From DASSUW01 sp963849695 (GTDB taxonomy: Bacteria; Actinomycetota; Thermoleophilia; Solirubrobacterales; Solirubrobacteraceae), in contig CAWKIT010000011.1 of NCBI GenBank assembly GCA_963849695.1, positions 124,001 to 188,000 on the forward strand: 64,000 bases of DNA, in the 5' to 3' direction. Shown here one piece after another: positions 34,227 through 43,148 of this stretch. Made by a program: the position numbers and the translations under genes. The notes below the pieces were generated by a model. The model did no database searches. It was given only the letters and a program-made list of their open reading frames with translations, and was not told the DNA's origin. Each line of letters opens with the position of its first letter. Position 1 is the stretch's first letter.

Positions 34227-35520
34227 TCAGCGCGCCCACGGGGGTGGGGCCTGGCCGCGCCTGCAGGTTGCCGGGCGGTCGCTCGGCGAGGCCGACGGAA
34301 CGAGCAGCCCGCCGAGCGACTGGTCGACGCCGGGGATGCTGCGCACAGTCGTCAGCTCGCCGCCGCTCCCGATGCGCGTGAGGCGACTCGTCACGACCGC
34401 CTGGCGCGCACCGTCGAGCCGGACCGGGCCCGCCGAGCAGGTCGATGCGCAACTGCGCCAGCGCCGCCGGGAGCCGCCGCGCGTCGCCGCCGGACCGCTC
34501 GATCCCGCGCAGCACGGCCTCGACGCCGTCGCGGAAGCCGCGCACCGCCCAGTCGTCGGCGACGGACTCCTTCACGCCCGGGAACGCGCCCGCGAATGCG
34601 CGCAGGTACTCGCGCCGGCGCACCGGGTCGACGTACGAGCCGGCGACGACGCCATCGAGCGCGCCGGCGTTCGCCTTCAGCGTGTCGGGCTCGTCCACGG
34701 TGTCGGGCCCGATGACGATGCGACGCCCGGGGTCGCCGACGCGTCGCGCGAGGCGTTCGATGAACGCGTTCGGGCCGAAGAACGACGACGCGCCCAGCAC
34801 CGCGACGCCGTCTACGTCACGCGGGACGCGCGCGACGTCGCGGCCCTTGGGATCGAACATGAAGACGGGCACGTGGCTGGTCACACGACCACCGAGCGCG
34901 CAGAACTCGGCGGTGAAGGCGTCCCGGCCGCTCCAGCCGCCGTCCCAACCGGGTGCCACGATCGCAACCCGGCGCCAGCCGAGCGCGTGGTACGCGTGGT
35001 GCGCGAGCCCGGCAACGCCTTGCCCGTGATCGGCGGCGAAGCGATAGAGGTTGGGGGCCGGGCGATGCAGCGTGACTTCGCGCGGCCCGCGCACGACGGG
35101 GACGAACAGCACGTGCGGATAGCGCCGCGCGACCTCGCGCAGAATGACCTCATCAGGGCCGATCGTGCCGGCGACGATCACGTCGACGCGCTCGCGCTCG
35201 GCAAGCCGGCGCAGCTCGCTCGTGAGCGTCGAGAACTCCAGTGACTCGGTGCAACCGCGGACCAGCTCGACTCGCCTTCCTGCCACGTCGGCCGGGCCGA
35301 TCCCGTCGGAGGCGCGTTTCCCCTGCAGCCGCGCCCCGCGCTCGATCAGTGGCAGAGATGCGCCCGAGAGCTCCGCATCCTCCAGCGCGCGATAGATACC
35401 GGTGCAGTCCGCGATCACGCCGATCCGCAGCGGCGGCTGCTCGCTGCACCCCGCTGTCATTGCTGCGCCGACCAGCGCGGCGGCCAGCAGCAGCCGGAGC
35501 GCACGCGGATCAGAGCCCAT
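34227..35520 (-). CDS. Periplasmic binding lipoprotein (type 1 PBP), frameshifted
   Basis: Lipoprotein signal with lipobox MTAGC (Cys25), then a type I periplasmic-binding fold: LRIGVIADCTGIYRALEDAELSGASLPLIERG, VDVIVAGTIGPDEVILREVA, WRRVAIVAPGWDGGWSGRDAFTAEFCALGG and VADDWAVRGFRDGVEAVLRGI. It resembles branched-chain amino-acid receptors but has no permease genes nearby. The frame breaks at 34426-34431; bridging it yields RLDGARQAVVTSRLTRIG and a stop at 34227 exactly abutting the BTAD stop. Its ATG overlaps the kinase gene end by 11 bp, suggesting it works as an extracytoplasmic sensor for the kinase. Confidence 0.78.
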
Positions 35521-37348
35521 ACGCGGTCACCCAGACCGCCTGGTCGCCGACCGCCACGCCGCGCGGAAGGCCGCCGACCCGGATCGTCGCGACGACCCGG
35601 CGCGTCTCCGGATCGATCCGCGAGACAGTCCCGTCGAGCGTGTTCGCCACCCACACCGCGCCCGCCCCGGCGGCGATCCCGCTCGCGCCGCGTCCCACCG
35701 ACACCGCGGGCAGCAGCCGACCAGTCGCGACGTCCACCGGCACGACCCGGTCGTTGAGCCCGTCGGTGACCCACACCGACCCGCCCGCGACCGCCGCCGA
35801 TGTGGGCGGGAAGCCGAGCTCGATCGTCTTCTGGAACGCGCCCGTTCGCGCGTCGAGCCGCCACATCCTGCGGTCCAGCGCGTCGCCGAGCACCCATAGC
35901 GAGCCGGCGCCGATCGCAAGTTCGCGGAACTGGACGCGGCGGTTCTCGACAGTCGCGGGTGAGCGGAACGGGAGGAAGACGTTCACGAGCTCGCGCAGCG
36001 GGCCTGCGCGGGTGCTGAGCCGCTGCACGGCCGGGCAACCGGCGACCCAGAGCACGCCCTCGCCCGAGGCGACCGCGCACGCCAGCCGCTCGATCGCCTC
36101 CTGTCGCACACCGGTCGAAGCGTCGTAGCGCGCGACCACGCCGGACAGGAAGGGACCGTCGGCGGCGACGTAGACCTTGCCGTCGAGGGCGGCCAGGTCG
36201 CGCGGCTCGCCGTTGGAGGTGACGCGCTGGGGCCGGCCTGCGCCGGGCTCGTAGCGCCAGAGCACGCCGTCGATGAAGTCTGCCATCCAGATCCCGCCGC
36301 GGGTGACCGCGAGGTTGCCCGGGTGCCCGGCGACCTCCGTGCGCTCGACGACCTTGCTCGTGCGCGCGTCCACGCGGGTCAGCGCGCCCGTCGCCGCCGG
36401 CGGTGCCGGGGCGTCACGCCCGAGCACGAGCACGGTGGCGACGACGGCCACGACCACCGCCGCCACGACGAGCGCGGCGAGTCGCCGGCGCGCAGGGCGG
36501 GCGGCCGCGGCCACGCCGAGCGCCGTGCTTGCCTCCGCCACGAGCTCCGAGCAGCTCTCGAAGCGCTCCTCCGGGAGCTTGGCCATGCCGCGGGCGAGCA
36601 CGGGATCGATCGCGGCGGGCAGGTCGGCCGCGCGCTCGGAGGCGCGCGGGACCGGCTCCTCGAGGTGGGCGAAGATCGCCGCGACGTCGGAGCGTGCGCG
36701 GTACGGCACCGATCCGGTCAGGCACTCGAACAGCAGGCACGCGAGCGCGTACTGGTCGGCCCGCCCGTCGAGCGGGTCGCCGCGGATCTGCTCGGGCGCG
36801 ACGTAGTCGATCGTGCCCATGCCCTGCCCGTCGGCCGGCCCGCGGTCGGTGCTGCTCTGGGTCAGCCCGAAGTCGGCCAGATAGCAGTGCTCGCGGCCGT
36901 CCTCGGAGTCGAGCAGGACGTTGCTCGGCTTCACGTCCCGATGCACGAGGCCGCGGCGGTGCGCGGCGTCGAGCGCGTCGGCGACCTGCGCCGCAAGCGC
37001 GACGGCCCGCGCCGGCGGCAGCGCGCCCTCGCGACGCAGGAGCTCCTTGAGGTCGCCGCCGGCGACGTAGCGCATCGCGATGAACAACCGGCCGTCCTGT
37101 TGCCCGGCTTCGTAGATGGGGATGACGTTCGGGTGGTCGAGCCGTGCCGCGAGCCGCGACTCGTGCAGCAGCCGCTCGGGCGCGCCGTCGGAGCCCGACG
37201 CGCCCGGAGTGAGCAGCTTCAACGCGACCGGCCGGCCGAGCCGGACGTCGAATGCGCGATACACGCTCCCCATGCCGCCGCGCCCGAGCAGGTGCTCGAT
37301 GCGATACCCCGCCACATCCGTGCCGACGGCTGGGTGACCGATTGTCAT
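35510..37348 (-). CDS. Ser/Thr protein kinase with extracellular beta-propeller
   Basis: 612 residues. Kinase domain about 15-280: GRGGMGSVY glycine loop, ALKLL Lys, HRDVKPSNVLL catalytic loop, DFGLTQSS Mg loop and GTIDYVAPEQ activation segment end. A single membrane helix (LAALVVAAVVVAVVATVLVLG) at about 292-314 is followed by a 300-residue outside region with NHL/YVTN-like repeats (GIWMADFIDGVLWRYEPGAG, SLWVLGDALDRRMWRLDARTG, AVWVANTLDGTVSRIDPETRR), a likely propeller. Hanks-type kinases of this layout sense external ligands. The overlapping lipoprotein gene downstream may supply the ligand receptor. Confidence 0.92.
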   Translation of the reverse strand: MTIGHPAVGTDVAGYRIEHLLGRGGMGSVYRAFDVRLGRPVALKLLTPGASGSDGAPERLLHESRLAARLDHPNVIPIYEAGQQDGRLFIAMRYVAGGDLKELLRREGALPPARAVALAAQVADALDAAHRRGLVHRDVKPSNVLLDSEDGREHCYLADFGLTQSSTDRGPADGQGMGTIDYVAPEQIRGDPLDGRADQYALACLLFECLTGSVPYRARSDVAAIFAHLEEPVPRASERAADLPAAIDPVLARGMAKLPEERFESCSELVAEASTALGVAAAARPARRRLAALVVAAVVVAVVATVLVLGRDAPAPPAATGALTRVDARTSKVVERTEVAGHPGNLAVTRGGIWMADFIDGVLWRYEPGAGRPQRVTSNGEPRDLAALDGKVYVAADGPFLSGVVARYDASTGVRQEAIERLACAVASGEGVLWVAGCPAVQRLSTRAGPLRELVNVFLPFRSPATVENRRVQFRELAIGAGSLWVLGDALDRRMWRLDARTGAFQKTIELGFPPTSAAVAGGSVWVTDGLNDRVVPVDVATGRLLPAVSVGRGASGIAAGAGAVWVANTLDGTVSRIDPETRRVVATIRVGGLPRGVAVGDQAVWVTAYGL

Positions 37349-37399
37349 CGTGCTGTTCGTACGAGCCTTACCGACTTCGGCCGTCGCTGCAAGCGCCGC

Positions 37400-37920
37400 T
37401 CAGCAGGCCGGCCGCCGGGCGGCGGTCGCCGACGCCCTCCGCGCAGAGCCGGCGCGCTTCAGCGTGAGGCTGCCGATGTAGCGGGTGCTGACGCCCTTGG
37501 ACGTCGGAGAGTCGACGAACGCGAGGACGCCCCGTGCCCCGGCGAAGGCGCCGGTGCCGCTCACGACGGGATGCCAGGCAGCTGCCCCACACGAGCGATG
37601 CCGGGTCGGCCGATCCGTAGATCGCCAGCGTAGCGGAACTCCAAGGTCAGCGTGCCAGACGGGTCGCCTTTACACGAGCGGTCGCGGCGGCGGTCGATGC
37701 AGCCCTCGAACAGCTCGGTGCCCTTGGCCTCGAAGTAGGGCTCGAAAGCGACCGGCTCGAACGACGTGGTCGTCCAGACGCCGCGCAGGTCGCCCGTCAT
37801 CTTGGCGGTGCTCTCGTCGATCGCCTTCTGCCGGCCCTCCAGCTCGATCGTCGCCGCGCCTGCGGGCGAGGCGAGCGCCAGTGCCGCCACCGCCGCGACT
37901 AGAAACGTTGCGCCCTTCAT
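37400..37920 (-). CDS. Secreted small beta-barrel-like protein, frameshifted
   Basis: Signal peptide MKGATFLVAAVAALALASPAGA, then ELEGRQKAIDESTAKMTGDLRGVW, GTELFEGCIDRRRDRSCKGDPSGTLTLEFRYAGD. The frame that contains this stops at 37561, but a neighbouring frame continues with SGTGAFAGARGVLAFVDSPTSKGVSTRYIGSLTLKRAG, a typical continuation of actinobacterial secreted beta-barrel proteins that carry GTG-x-FAGA-GVL. I infer one or two frame breaks between about 37570 and 37640 and a true stop at 37400. Function unknown. If the break is real, the protein is a truncated 119-residue form. Confidence 0.55.
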
Positions 37921-38026
37921 GGTGCCCTCCTTGGTGGATGGTGTGTGAGAGCACCGTTACGGCGGCCGCTGAAATCCCGCTGGACGATCGCTGAAAGGGA
38001 ACCGGGGGCCACTAAGCTCCCGAGCC

Positions 38027-38512
38027 ATCCGCACCGCTGTCCTCACCATCTCGACGTCGGTCTCGCGCCGGGAGGCCGAGGACCTCTCCGGCCCGCGACT
38101 GGCCTCGGCGGCCGAGGCGGCCGGCTGTGAGGTGGTGGCGATGGAGGTCGTGCCCGACGACTTCGGGCTCATCGAGGACCGGCTGCACCACTACGTCGAC
38201 GACGGCTGCGACCTGATCTTCACCACCGGCGGAACGGGGCTGACGCCCGACGACGTCACGCCGGAGGCGACGCAGGCGGTGATCGAGCGTGACGCGCCCG
38301 GATTCGCGGAGGCGATGCGGGCCGAGGGCGCCAAGCACACGCCGATGGGGATCCTCACGCGCGGGGTGTCGGGCATCGCGTCGCGCACGCTGATCGTGAA
38401 CTTCCCGGGCTCGCCGAAGGCGATCGACCAGCTGTTCGTGGTGCTCGCCCCGACGCTCGGCCACGTGGTTCAGACGCTGCGCGGCGACTCGTCGCACCAT
38501 GGCCGGCGCTGA
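38027..38512 (+). CDS. Molybdenum cofactor protein MogA/MoaB family
   Basis: About 161 residues of the MoaB/Mog fold: RTAVLTISTSVSRREAEDLSG at the N-terminus, VVPDDFGLIEDRL, the signature TTGGTGLTPDDVTPEAT, GFAEAMRAEG and the C-terminal NFPGSPKAIDQLF. The family adenylylates molybdopterin or related pterins. Clear homology begins at 38027, where the codon is ATC; the nearest normal starts are far upstream or at GTG 38132, which would remove the first strand. A base error at the start or a rare start codon is possible. It leads the heme/cytochrome operon, overlapping ccmA by 14 bp. Confidence 0.8.
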   Translation: MRTAVLTISTSVSRREAEDLSGPRLASAAEAAGCEVVAMEVVPDDFGLIEDRLHHYVDDGCDLIFTTGGTGLTPDDVTPEATQAVIERDAPGFAEAMRAEGAKHTPMGILTRGVSGIASRTLIVNFPGSPKAIDQLFVVLAPTLGHVVQTLRGDSSHHGRR

Positions 38513-39194
38513 CACGGCGCCGGCCGTCGTGCTGCGCGACCTCCGGCGGGCGTACGGCGAGCGGGTTGCGCTGGACGGCGTGACGCTGTCGCTGCCGCAC
38601 GGGGCGACGCTGGCGGTGTTCGGGGCCAACGGCGCGGGCAAGACCACGCTGCTGCGCGTACTGGCGACGCTGCTGCGCCCGCACGCGGGCGAGGCGCGGG
38701 TCCTGGGGTGCGCGCTGCCGCGCGAGGGGTGGGCGGTGCGCGGGCGGCTCGGCCTGCTCGCCCACGAGCCGCTTCTGTACCGGGATCTGACGGCGCTCGA
38801 GAACCTGCGGTTCCACGCCCGGTTGCACGGCGTGGCGGCGGGGCGGGCCGGCGAGCTGCTGGAGGCGGTGGGCATGGCGCGGCGGGCGGACGAGCCGGTG
38901 CGGGCGCTGTCGCGCGGGATGGCGCAGCGGGTGGCGATCTGCAGAGCGCTGCTGCACGAGCCGGAGCTGCTGCTGCTCGACGAGCCGCTCGCCCACCTCG
39001 ATCCGGGCGCGGCGGGCGCCGTGGCACCACTGATCGGCCGCGCGAGCGGCGCGACGCGGGTGCTGATCTCGCACGACGTGGAGGAGGGGCTCGCGGAGGC
39101 CGACCTCGTGCTCGGGCTGCGCGCCGGTCGCCCCGCGCTGCTCGCGCCCGCTCGCGAGGTGGAGTCCGCCGACGTGCGAGGGCTATACCGGTGA
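38499..39194 (+). CDS. ccmA: Heme exporter ABC ATPase CcmA
   Basis: 231-residue ABC ATPase: Walker A FGANGAGKTTLLRVLATLL, Q-loop region, signature ALSRGMAQRVAICRALLHEP, Walker B LLLLDEPLAHLDP and H-loop LISHDVEEGL. ABC signature is the variant LSRGMAQR seen in CcmA. With CcmB it powers the release of heme from CcmC during cytochrome c maturation (System I). The start overlaps the MogA gene and the stop overlaps the ccmB GTG, so expression is coupled. Confidence 0.9.
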   Translation: MAGADTAPAVVLRDLRRAYGERVALDGVTLSLPHGATLAVFGANGAGKTTLLRVLATLLRPHAGEARVLGCALPREGWAVRGRLGLLAHEPLLYRDLTALENLRFHARLHGVAAGRAGELLEAVGMARRADEPVRALSRGMAQRVAICRALLHEPELLLLDEPLAHLDPGAAGAVAPLIGRASGATRVLISHDVEEGLAEADLVLGLRAGRPALLAPAREVESADVRGLYR

Positions 39195-39865
39195 GGCGCG
39201 CGGTCGGCGCGATCGTGCGCAAGGACCTGCGGATCGAGCTCCGCACGGGCGAGGCGGTGCCGGCGATGCTGCTGTTCAGCGTCTCCACGTTCGTGCTGTT
39301 CCACTTCGCGCTCGACCGCCGCTCGGTCGAGGGTGAGCTGGCCGCCGGGGTGCTGTGGATGACGCTGCTGTTCGCGGCGGTGCTCGGCATCGTGCGGCTC
39401 TTCGTGGCCGAGCGCGAGCAGGGCGGGTTCGACGGTTTCATGCTGGCGCCGGTCGACCGCAGCTCGCTGTTCGTGGCCAAGGCGATGGTGCTGTTCTGCT
39501 TTCTCGTCGCCGTCGAGCTCGCCGTCGTCCCGGCGTTCGCGATCCTGCTGCTCGGGCCGTCGCCGTGGGAGGCGGTGCCGGAGCTGATCGCGGTGCTGCT
39601 GCTGACCGACGCCGGCATCGCGGTGGTCGGCACGCTGATCGGCGCGCTCGGCATCCAGACGCGGGCGCGGGAGCTGATCGTGCCGATCCTCGCGCTGCCG
39701 CTGATGATCCCGCTCGCGATCGCCGCCGCGCGGGCGACGTCGCCGCTGCTGCTCGAGGCGGGGGCCGAGGCGCTGCCGGGTCGTTGGCTGCTGGTGCTCG
39801 GCCTCTATGATCTCGTGTTCGGCCTGCTCGCCTTCGCGGTCTTCGACTTTCTCCTTGAGGAGTAG
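39191..39865 (+). CDS. ccmB: Heme exporter permease CcmB
   Basis: 224 residues, six membrane helices. RRAVGAIVRKDLRIELRTGEAVPAMLLFSVSTFVLFHFAL is the CcmB N-terminus, with the conserved GGFDGFMLAPVDRSSLFVAKAM loop and the last helix pair (PILALPLMIPLAIAAARAT). Forms the permease of the CcmAB transporter. GTG at 39191 overlaps the ccmA stop (GTGA); the gene end overlaps the likely ccmC start by 11 bp. Confidence 0.9.
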   Translation: MRRAVGAIVRKDLRIELRTGEAVPAMLLFSVSTFVLFHFALDRRSVEGELAAGVLWMTLLFAAVLGIVRLFVAEREQGGFDGFMLAPVDRSSLFVAKAMVLFCFLVAVELAVVPAFAILLLGPSPWEAVPELIAVLLLTDAGIAVVGTLIGALGIQTRARELIVPILALPLMIPLAIAAARATSPLLLEAGAEALPGRWLLVLGLYDLVFGLLAFAVFDFLLEE

Positions 39866-40604
39866 CTCAGCTTTCGCTCGGGGCCTGGTGCCCCTCTCCA
39901 TCGCCTCGGTCGTCCTCGTCCTCGGCTCGTTCGCGCTGGTGTTCTTCTACGCCCCCAACGACGCCGACCAGGGCTTCATCCAGAAGATCTTCTATCTGCA
40001 CGTGCCGCTTGCGATCGTCGCCCTGTGCGGGTTCGTGGCGGGCGGCATCTACGGCATCCTGTACCTGCGCCGCGGCAACCGGGCGGACGACCTGCGCTCG
40101 TACGTGGCCATCCACCTGTCGCTGATCCTCGGCATCGGCGTGCTTGCGACCGGGTCGATCTGGGCGAAGGCATCGTGGGGCCACTGGTGGGTGTGGGAGG
40201 AGCCGACGCTCGTGGTCTTCCTGATCGTGTTCCTGCTCTACGCCTGCTACCAGCCGCTGCGCTTCTCGATCGAGGACCCGGAGCGCCAGGCCCGGACCGC
40301 GGCGGTATTCGCCGTGGTGGCGGGCGCGTTCGTGCCCGTGTGCTTCACCGCCGTGCGGATGGCCGAGTCGTTCACCCACCCGGAGGTGCTGACGCAGACC
40401 GGCGGTGCGATGCCCGGCGAGATGCGGCTCACGTTCCTCGTCTCGCTGGCCGGCATGGCGGCGCTGTTCGTCACGCTGTGGAAGTACGAGCTGACCTCGA
40501 AGGAGGCGTCGATGCGGCTTCGTGCCCTCAAGCGCCGGCTCGCCGCGGCCGACGACGACGCCTGGACCCCGACCGCGCGCACTGCCGCGCCCCAGCAGCT
40601 CTGA
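39855..40604 (+). CDS. ccmC: Heme-handling protein CcmC
   Basis: 249 residues with six helices. The tryptophan-rich heme motif WGHWWVWEEP lies near residue 115, flanked by the conserved His in FYLHVPLAIV and in FTHPEVL, all typical of the CcmC/CcsA heme-handling family. CcmC delivers heme to the outside for covalent attachment to c-type cytochromes. TTG at 39855 gives the basic N-terminal residues before the first helix; GTG at 39888 is the alternative. It ends one base into the next ATG. Confidence 0.88.
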   Translation: MRSSSAFARGLVPLSIASVVLVLGSFALVFFYAPNDADQGFIQKIFYLHVPLAIVALCGFVAGGIYGILYLRRGNRADDLRSYVAIHLSLILGIGVLATGSIWAKASWGHWWVWEEPTLVVFLIVFLLYACYQPLRFSIEDPERQARTAAVFAVVAGAFVPVCFTAVRMAESFTHPEVLTQTGGAMPGEMRLTFLVSLAGMAALFVTLWKYELTSKEASMRLRALKRRLAAADDDAWTPTARTAAPQQL

Positions 40605-40816
40605 TGCCTGCGCTGCCGCTCGACGACGCCGGCCCGTACGTGGCCGCCGCCTATCTCGTCTTCCTCGCCCTTGTCCTGATCTACGTGGCGATCATGGCCG
40701 GCAAGCTGGTCCGGATCGCGCGCGAGCTCGGCGAGCTGACAGAGCTTGTCGAGCGGCGGGAGCGCAGCCGTGGCGACGAGCTCGAGTCACCGGCCGGAGA
40801 GGCCGTGCCGCGATGA
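40604..40816 (+). CDS. CcmD-like small membrane protein
   Basis: 70 residues: one helix (GPYVAAAYLVFLALVLIYVAIMAG) followed by a basic then acidic tail (ELGELTELVERRERSRGDE). Size, topology and position right after ccmC match CcmD, the small protein that stabilises CcmABC and holo-CcmE release. Sequence alone is too short for certainty. Start codon overlaps the ccmC stop (TGATG) and stop overlaps the hemA start (ATGA). Confidence 0.7.
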   Translation: MPALPLDDAGPYVAAAYLVFLALVLIYVAIMAGKLVRIARELGELTELVERRERSRGDELESPAGEAVPR

Positions 40817-42135
40817 CCGAGCTGCTCGCGCTCGGGGCGTCGCACAAGACCGCGCCGCTCGCCCTGCGCGAGCGGATCGCGCTCACCGAGGGCGCGGCCG
40901 AGAAGCTCGTGCGCGAGCTTACGGAGCACGAGGCGATCGGCGAGGCGGTGGCGCTCTCGACCTGCAACCGCACCGAGCTCTACCTGCTCGTCCGCGATCC
41001 GGTGGAGGCGGAGTCGGCGGTGCTCGCGGCGCTCGCTCGCCGCGCCGGCATCCGGCCGACCGAGCTGCTCGACGGCATCTACTCGCTGCGCAACTGCGAC
41101 GCGGCACGGCACCTGTACCGGGTGGCGAGCGGGCTGGAGTCGATGATCGTCGGCGAGGCGGAGGTGCAGGGCCAGGTCAAGCGCGCGTACGAGGCGGCGC
41201 TGGCCGCCCGCACGACCGGGCCGATGACCAACAAGCTGTTCCGCGCAGCGCTCGCGACAGGCAAGCGCGTGCGGACGGAGACCGCGATCTCGGCCGGCCG
41301 TGCGAGCGTCGCCTCGGTGGCGGTCGACGCCGCGCGCGACGCGCTCGGCGACCTCGCCGCCCGCCACGTGCTGATCCTCGGCGCGGGCGAGACGGCCGAG
41401 CTGACCGCCCGGGCGCTGCACGACCAGGGCGTGACCACGATGTTCGTCGCCAACCGCCGGCGCGACCGCGCGATCGCGCTCGCGCAGCGGTTCGGCGGCA
41501 CGTCCGGCGCGATCGACACGCTGCCGACCGAGCTCGTGCGAGCGGACATCGTGATCTCCTCGACGTCGTCGCCGCACACGCTGATCGGCGCCGAGGAGCT
41601 GGCGCACGTGGTCGGCGAGCGGCATGGTCGCCCGCTGCTGATGATCGACCTCGCCGTGCCGCGCGACATCGAGCACGACTGCGCCGAGCTCCCGGGCGTC
41701 ACGCTGCTCGACATCGACGGCCTGCAGGCGCAGGTCGCCTCCCACATCTCCGTCCGCAAGGTCGAGGCGCGGCACGCCGAGGGGATCGTGGAGGAGGAGA
41801 TCCAGACGTTCGCCGGCTGGCTGGGCTCGCTCGAGGTGCTGCCGACGGTGTCCGCGCTGCGCGCACGCGGGGACCAGATCGTGGCGCAGGTGCTGGCCGA
41901 GAACGAGAGCCGTTGGGAGAGCCTCGGCGAGCGCGATCGCCGGCGCGTGGAGGCGCTCGCGCGCGCGGTCGCCAATCGGCTGTTGCACGAGCCGACACGG
42001 CACGTCAAGGGCCTGGACGGCGACCATCGCCACGCGCGTCTGCAGATCCTGCGCGAGCTGTTCGGGCTCGAGGACGCGGAGGCGGCGCAGGCGGCGGAGC
42101 GGTCCGCCGAGGTCCGCCCGTTCCGCCGGCCTTGA
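40813..42135 (+). CDS. hemA: Glutamyl-tRNA reductase
   Basis: First committed enzyme of C5 heme synthesis; reduces Glu-tRNA(Glu) to glutamate-1-semialdehyde with NADPH. 440 residues: GASHKTAPLALRERIAL, catalytic C51 in STCNRTELYL, ESMIVGEAEVQGQVKRAYE, NADPH-binding ILGAGETAELTARAL, MIDLAVPRDIEHDCAEL and the C-terminal dimerisation helices. The start overlaps the ccmD-like stop and the stop overlaps the hemC TTG, placing it centrally in the coupled operon. Confidence 0.95.
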   Translation: MTELLALGASHKTAPLALRERIALTEGAAEKLVRELTEHEAIGEAVALSTCNRTELYLLVRDPVEAESAVLAALARRAGIRPTELLDGIYSLRNCDAARHLYRVASGLESMIVGEAEVQGQVKRAYEAALAARTTGPMTNKLFRAALATGKRVRTETAISAGRASVASVAVDAARDALGDLAARHVLILGAGETAELTARALHDQGVTTMFVANRRRDRAIALAQRFGGTSGAIDTLPTELVRADIVISSTSSPHTLIGAEELAHVVGERHGRPLLMIDLAVPRDIEHDCAELPGVTLLDIDGLQAQVASHISVRKVEARHAEGIVEEEIQTFAGWLGSLEVLPTVSALRARGDQIVAQVLAENESRWESLGERDRRRVEALARAVANRLLHEPTRHVKGLDGDHRHARLQILRELFGLEDAEAAQAAERSAEVRPFRRP

Positions 42136-43148
42136 CCGCGCGGTCCGTCGACGAACCCCGGCGCGGCGCGGGGACTCCGGTGCGGATCGGGACGCGGGGC
42201 AGCGCGCTCGCGCTCGCCCAGGCGCGTGCCGTCGCGGCGCTGCTGCCCGATGCGGCCGAGCTGGTGACGATCACGACCGCCGGGGACCTCGACCGCGGCG
42301 GCGGCGACAAGTCGCGCTGGGTGGGAGCGCTCGAGGCGGCGCTCGTCGCGGGGGAGATCGACCTCGCTGTCCATTCCGCCAAGGACGTCCCGGGCGTGCT
42401 CGCGCCGGGGACGGCGATCGTGGGCGCGCCGCGGCGGGCCGATCCCACCGACGTGGTGGTCGGTGAGCGCAGGCTCGCCGACGTGCGCGAGGGCGCCCGG
42501 GTCGGGACCAGCGCGCTCCGCCGGCGCGCGCAGCTGCTCGCCCGCCGGCCGGACCTCGAGGTCGTGGAACTCCGCGGCAACGTCGACACACGGCTGCGCA
42601 AGCGCGCCGCCGGCGAGGTCGACGTGCTGGTGCTGGCCGCGGCCGGCCTCGACCGCCTCGGCCGCCGGCGCGAGGGCGGCGCCGCGCTCATGGGGGACGT
42701 GTTCGTCCCCGCCCCGGGGCAGGGGACGATCGCCGTCCAGGCGCGCGAGGGCAGCGCTGCCGCAGACATCGCCGGTGCCGTGAGCCATGCCCGCACCCTG
42801 GCATGGCTGCGCGCAGAACGGGCCGCCGTGCGTGAATTGGACGCAAGTTGTCACACCCCTGTCGGAATCCACGCTGATCGCACGACGATTCGAGGCTTCG
42901 TCGGGTTGCCCGACGGATCCGCCTGGTTGGTCGACGACGTCGCGGTGACGGGCGGCGATGAGGACGTCGGGACCGCGGCCGGCGATGAGGACGCGGCCGG
43001 CGGCGGCGAGACCGCCGGGATCGGGCGCGGCGACGAAGGCTCGGCCGCCGGCACGTTCGAGGCTGCCGGTCGGCTGCTCGCGCGGCGGATGCTCGCCGCC
43101 GGGGCGGCCGACCTGTTGCGCGACGCCGAGGCGATGGCGGCGCGGTGA
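42132..43148 (+). CDS. hemC: Hydroxymethylbilane synthase
   Basis: Polymerises four porphobilinogens to hydroxymethylbilane. RIGTRGSALALAQARAVAALL, DKSRWVGALEAALVAGEIDLAVHSAKDVP, GTSALRRRAQLLARRPDLEVVELRGNVDTRLRK, and the dipyrromethane-cofactor Cys in ELDASCHTPVG are intact. 338 residues with the TTG at 42132 (TTGA overlap with hemA); GTG at 42180 would start exactly at RIGTRGS. Domain 3 holds an unusual Gly/Asp/Glu-rich insertion of about 30 residues (GGDEDVGTAAGDEDAAGGGE) compared with ordinary HemC. Confidence 0.93.
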   Translation: MTARSVDEPRRGAGTPVRIGTRGSALALAQARAVAALLPDAAELVTITTAGDLDRGGGDKSRWVGALEAALVAGEIDLAVHSAKDVPGVLAPGTAIVGAPRRADPTDVVVGERRLADVREGARVGTSALRRRAQLLARRPDLEVVELRGNVDTRLRKRAAGEVDVLVLAAAGLDRLGRRREGGAALMGDVFVPAPGQGTIAVQAREGSAAADIAGAVSHARTLAWLRAERAAVRELDASCHTPVGIHADRTTIRGFVGLPDGSAWLVDDVAVTGGDEDVGTAAGDEDAAGGGETAGIGRGDEGSAAGTFEAAGRLLARRMLAAGAADLLRDAEAMAAR

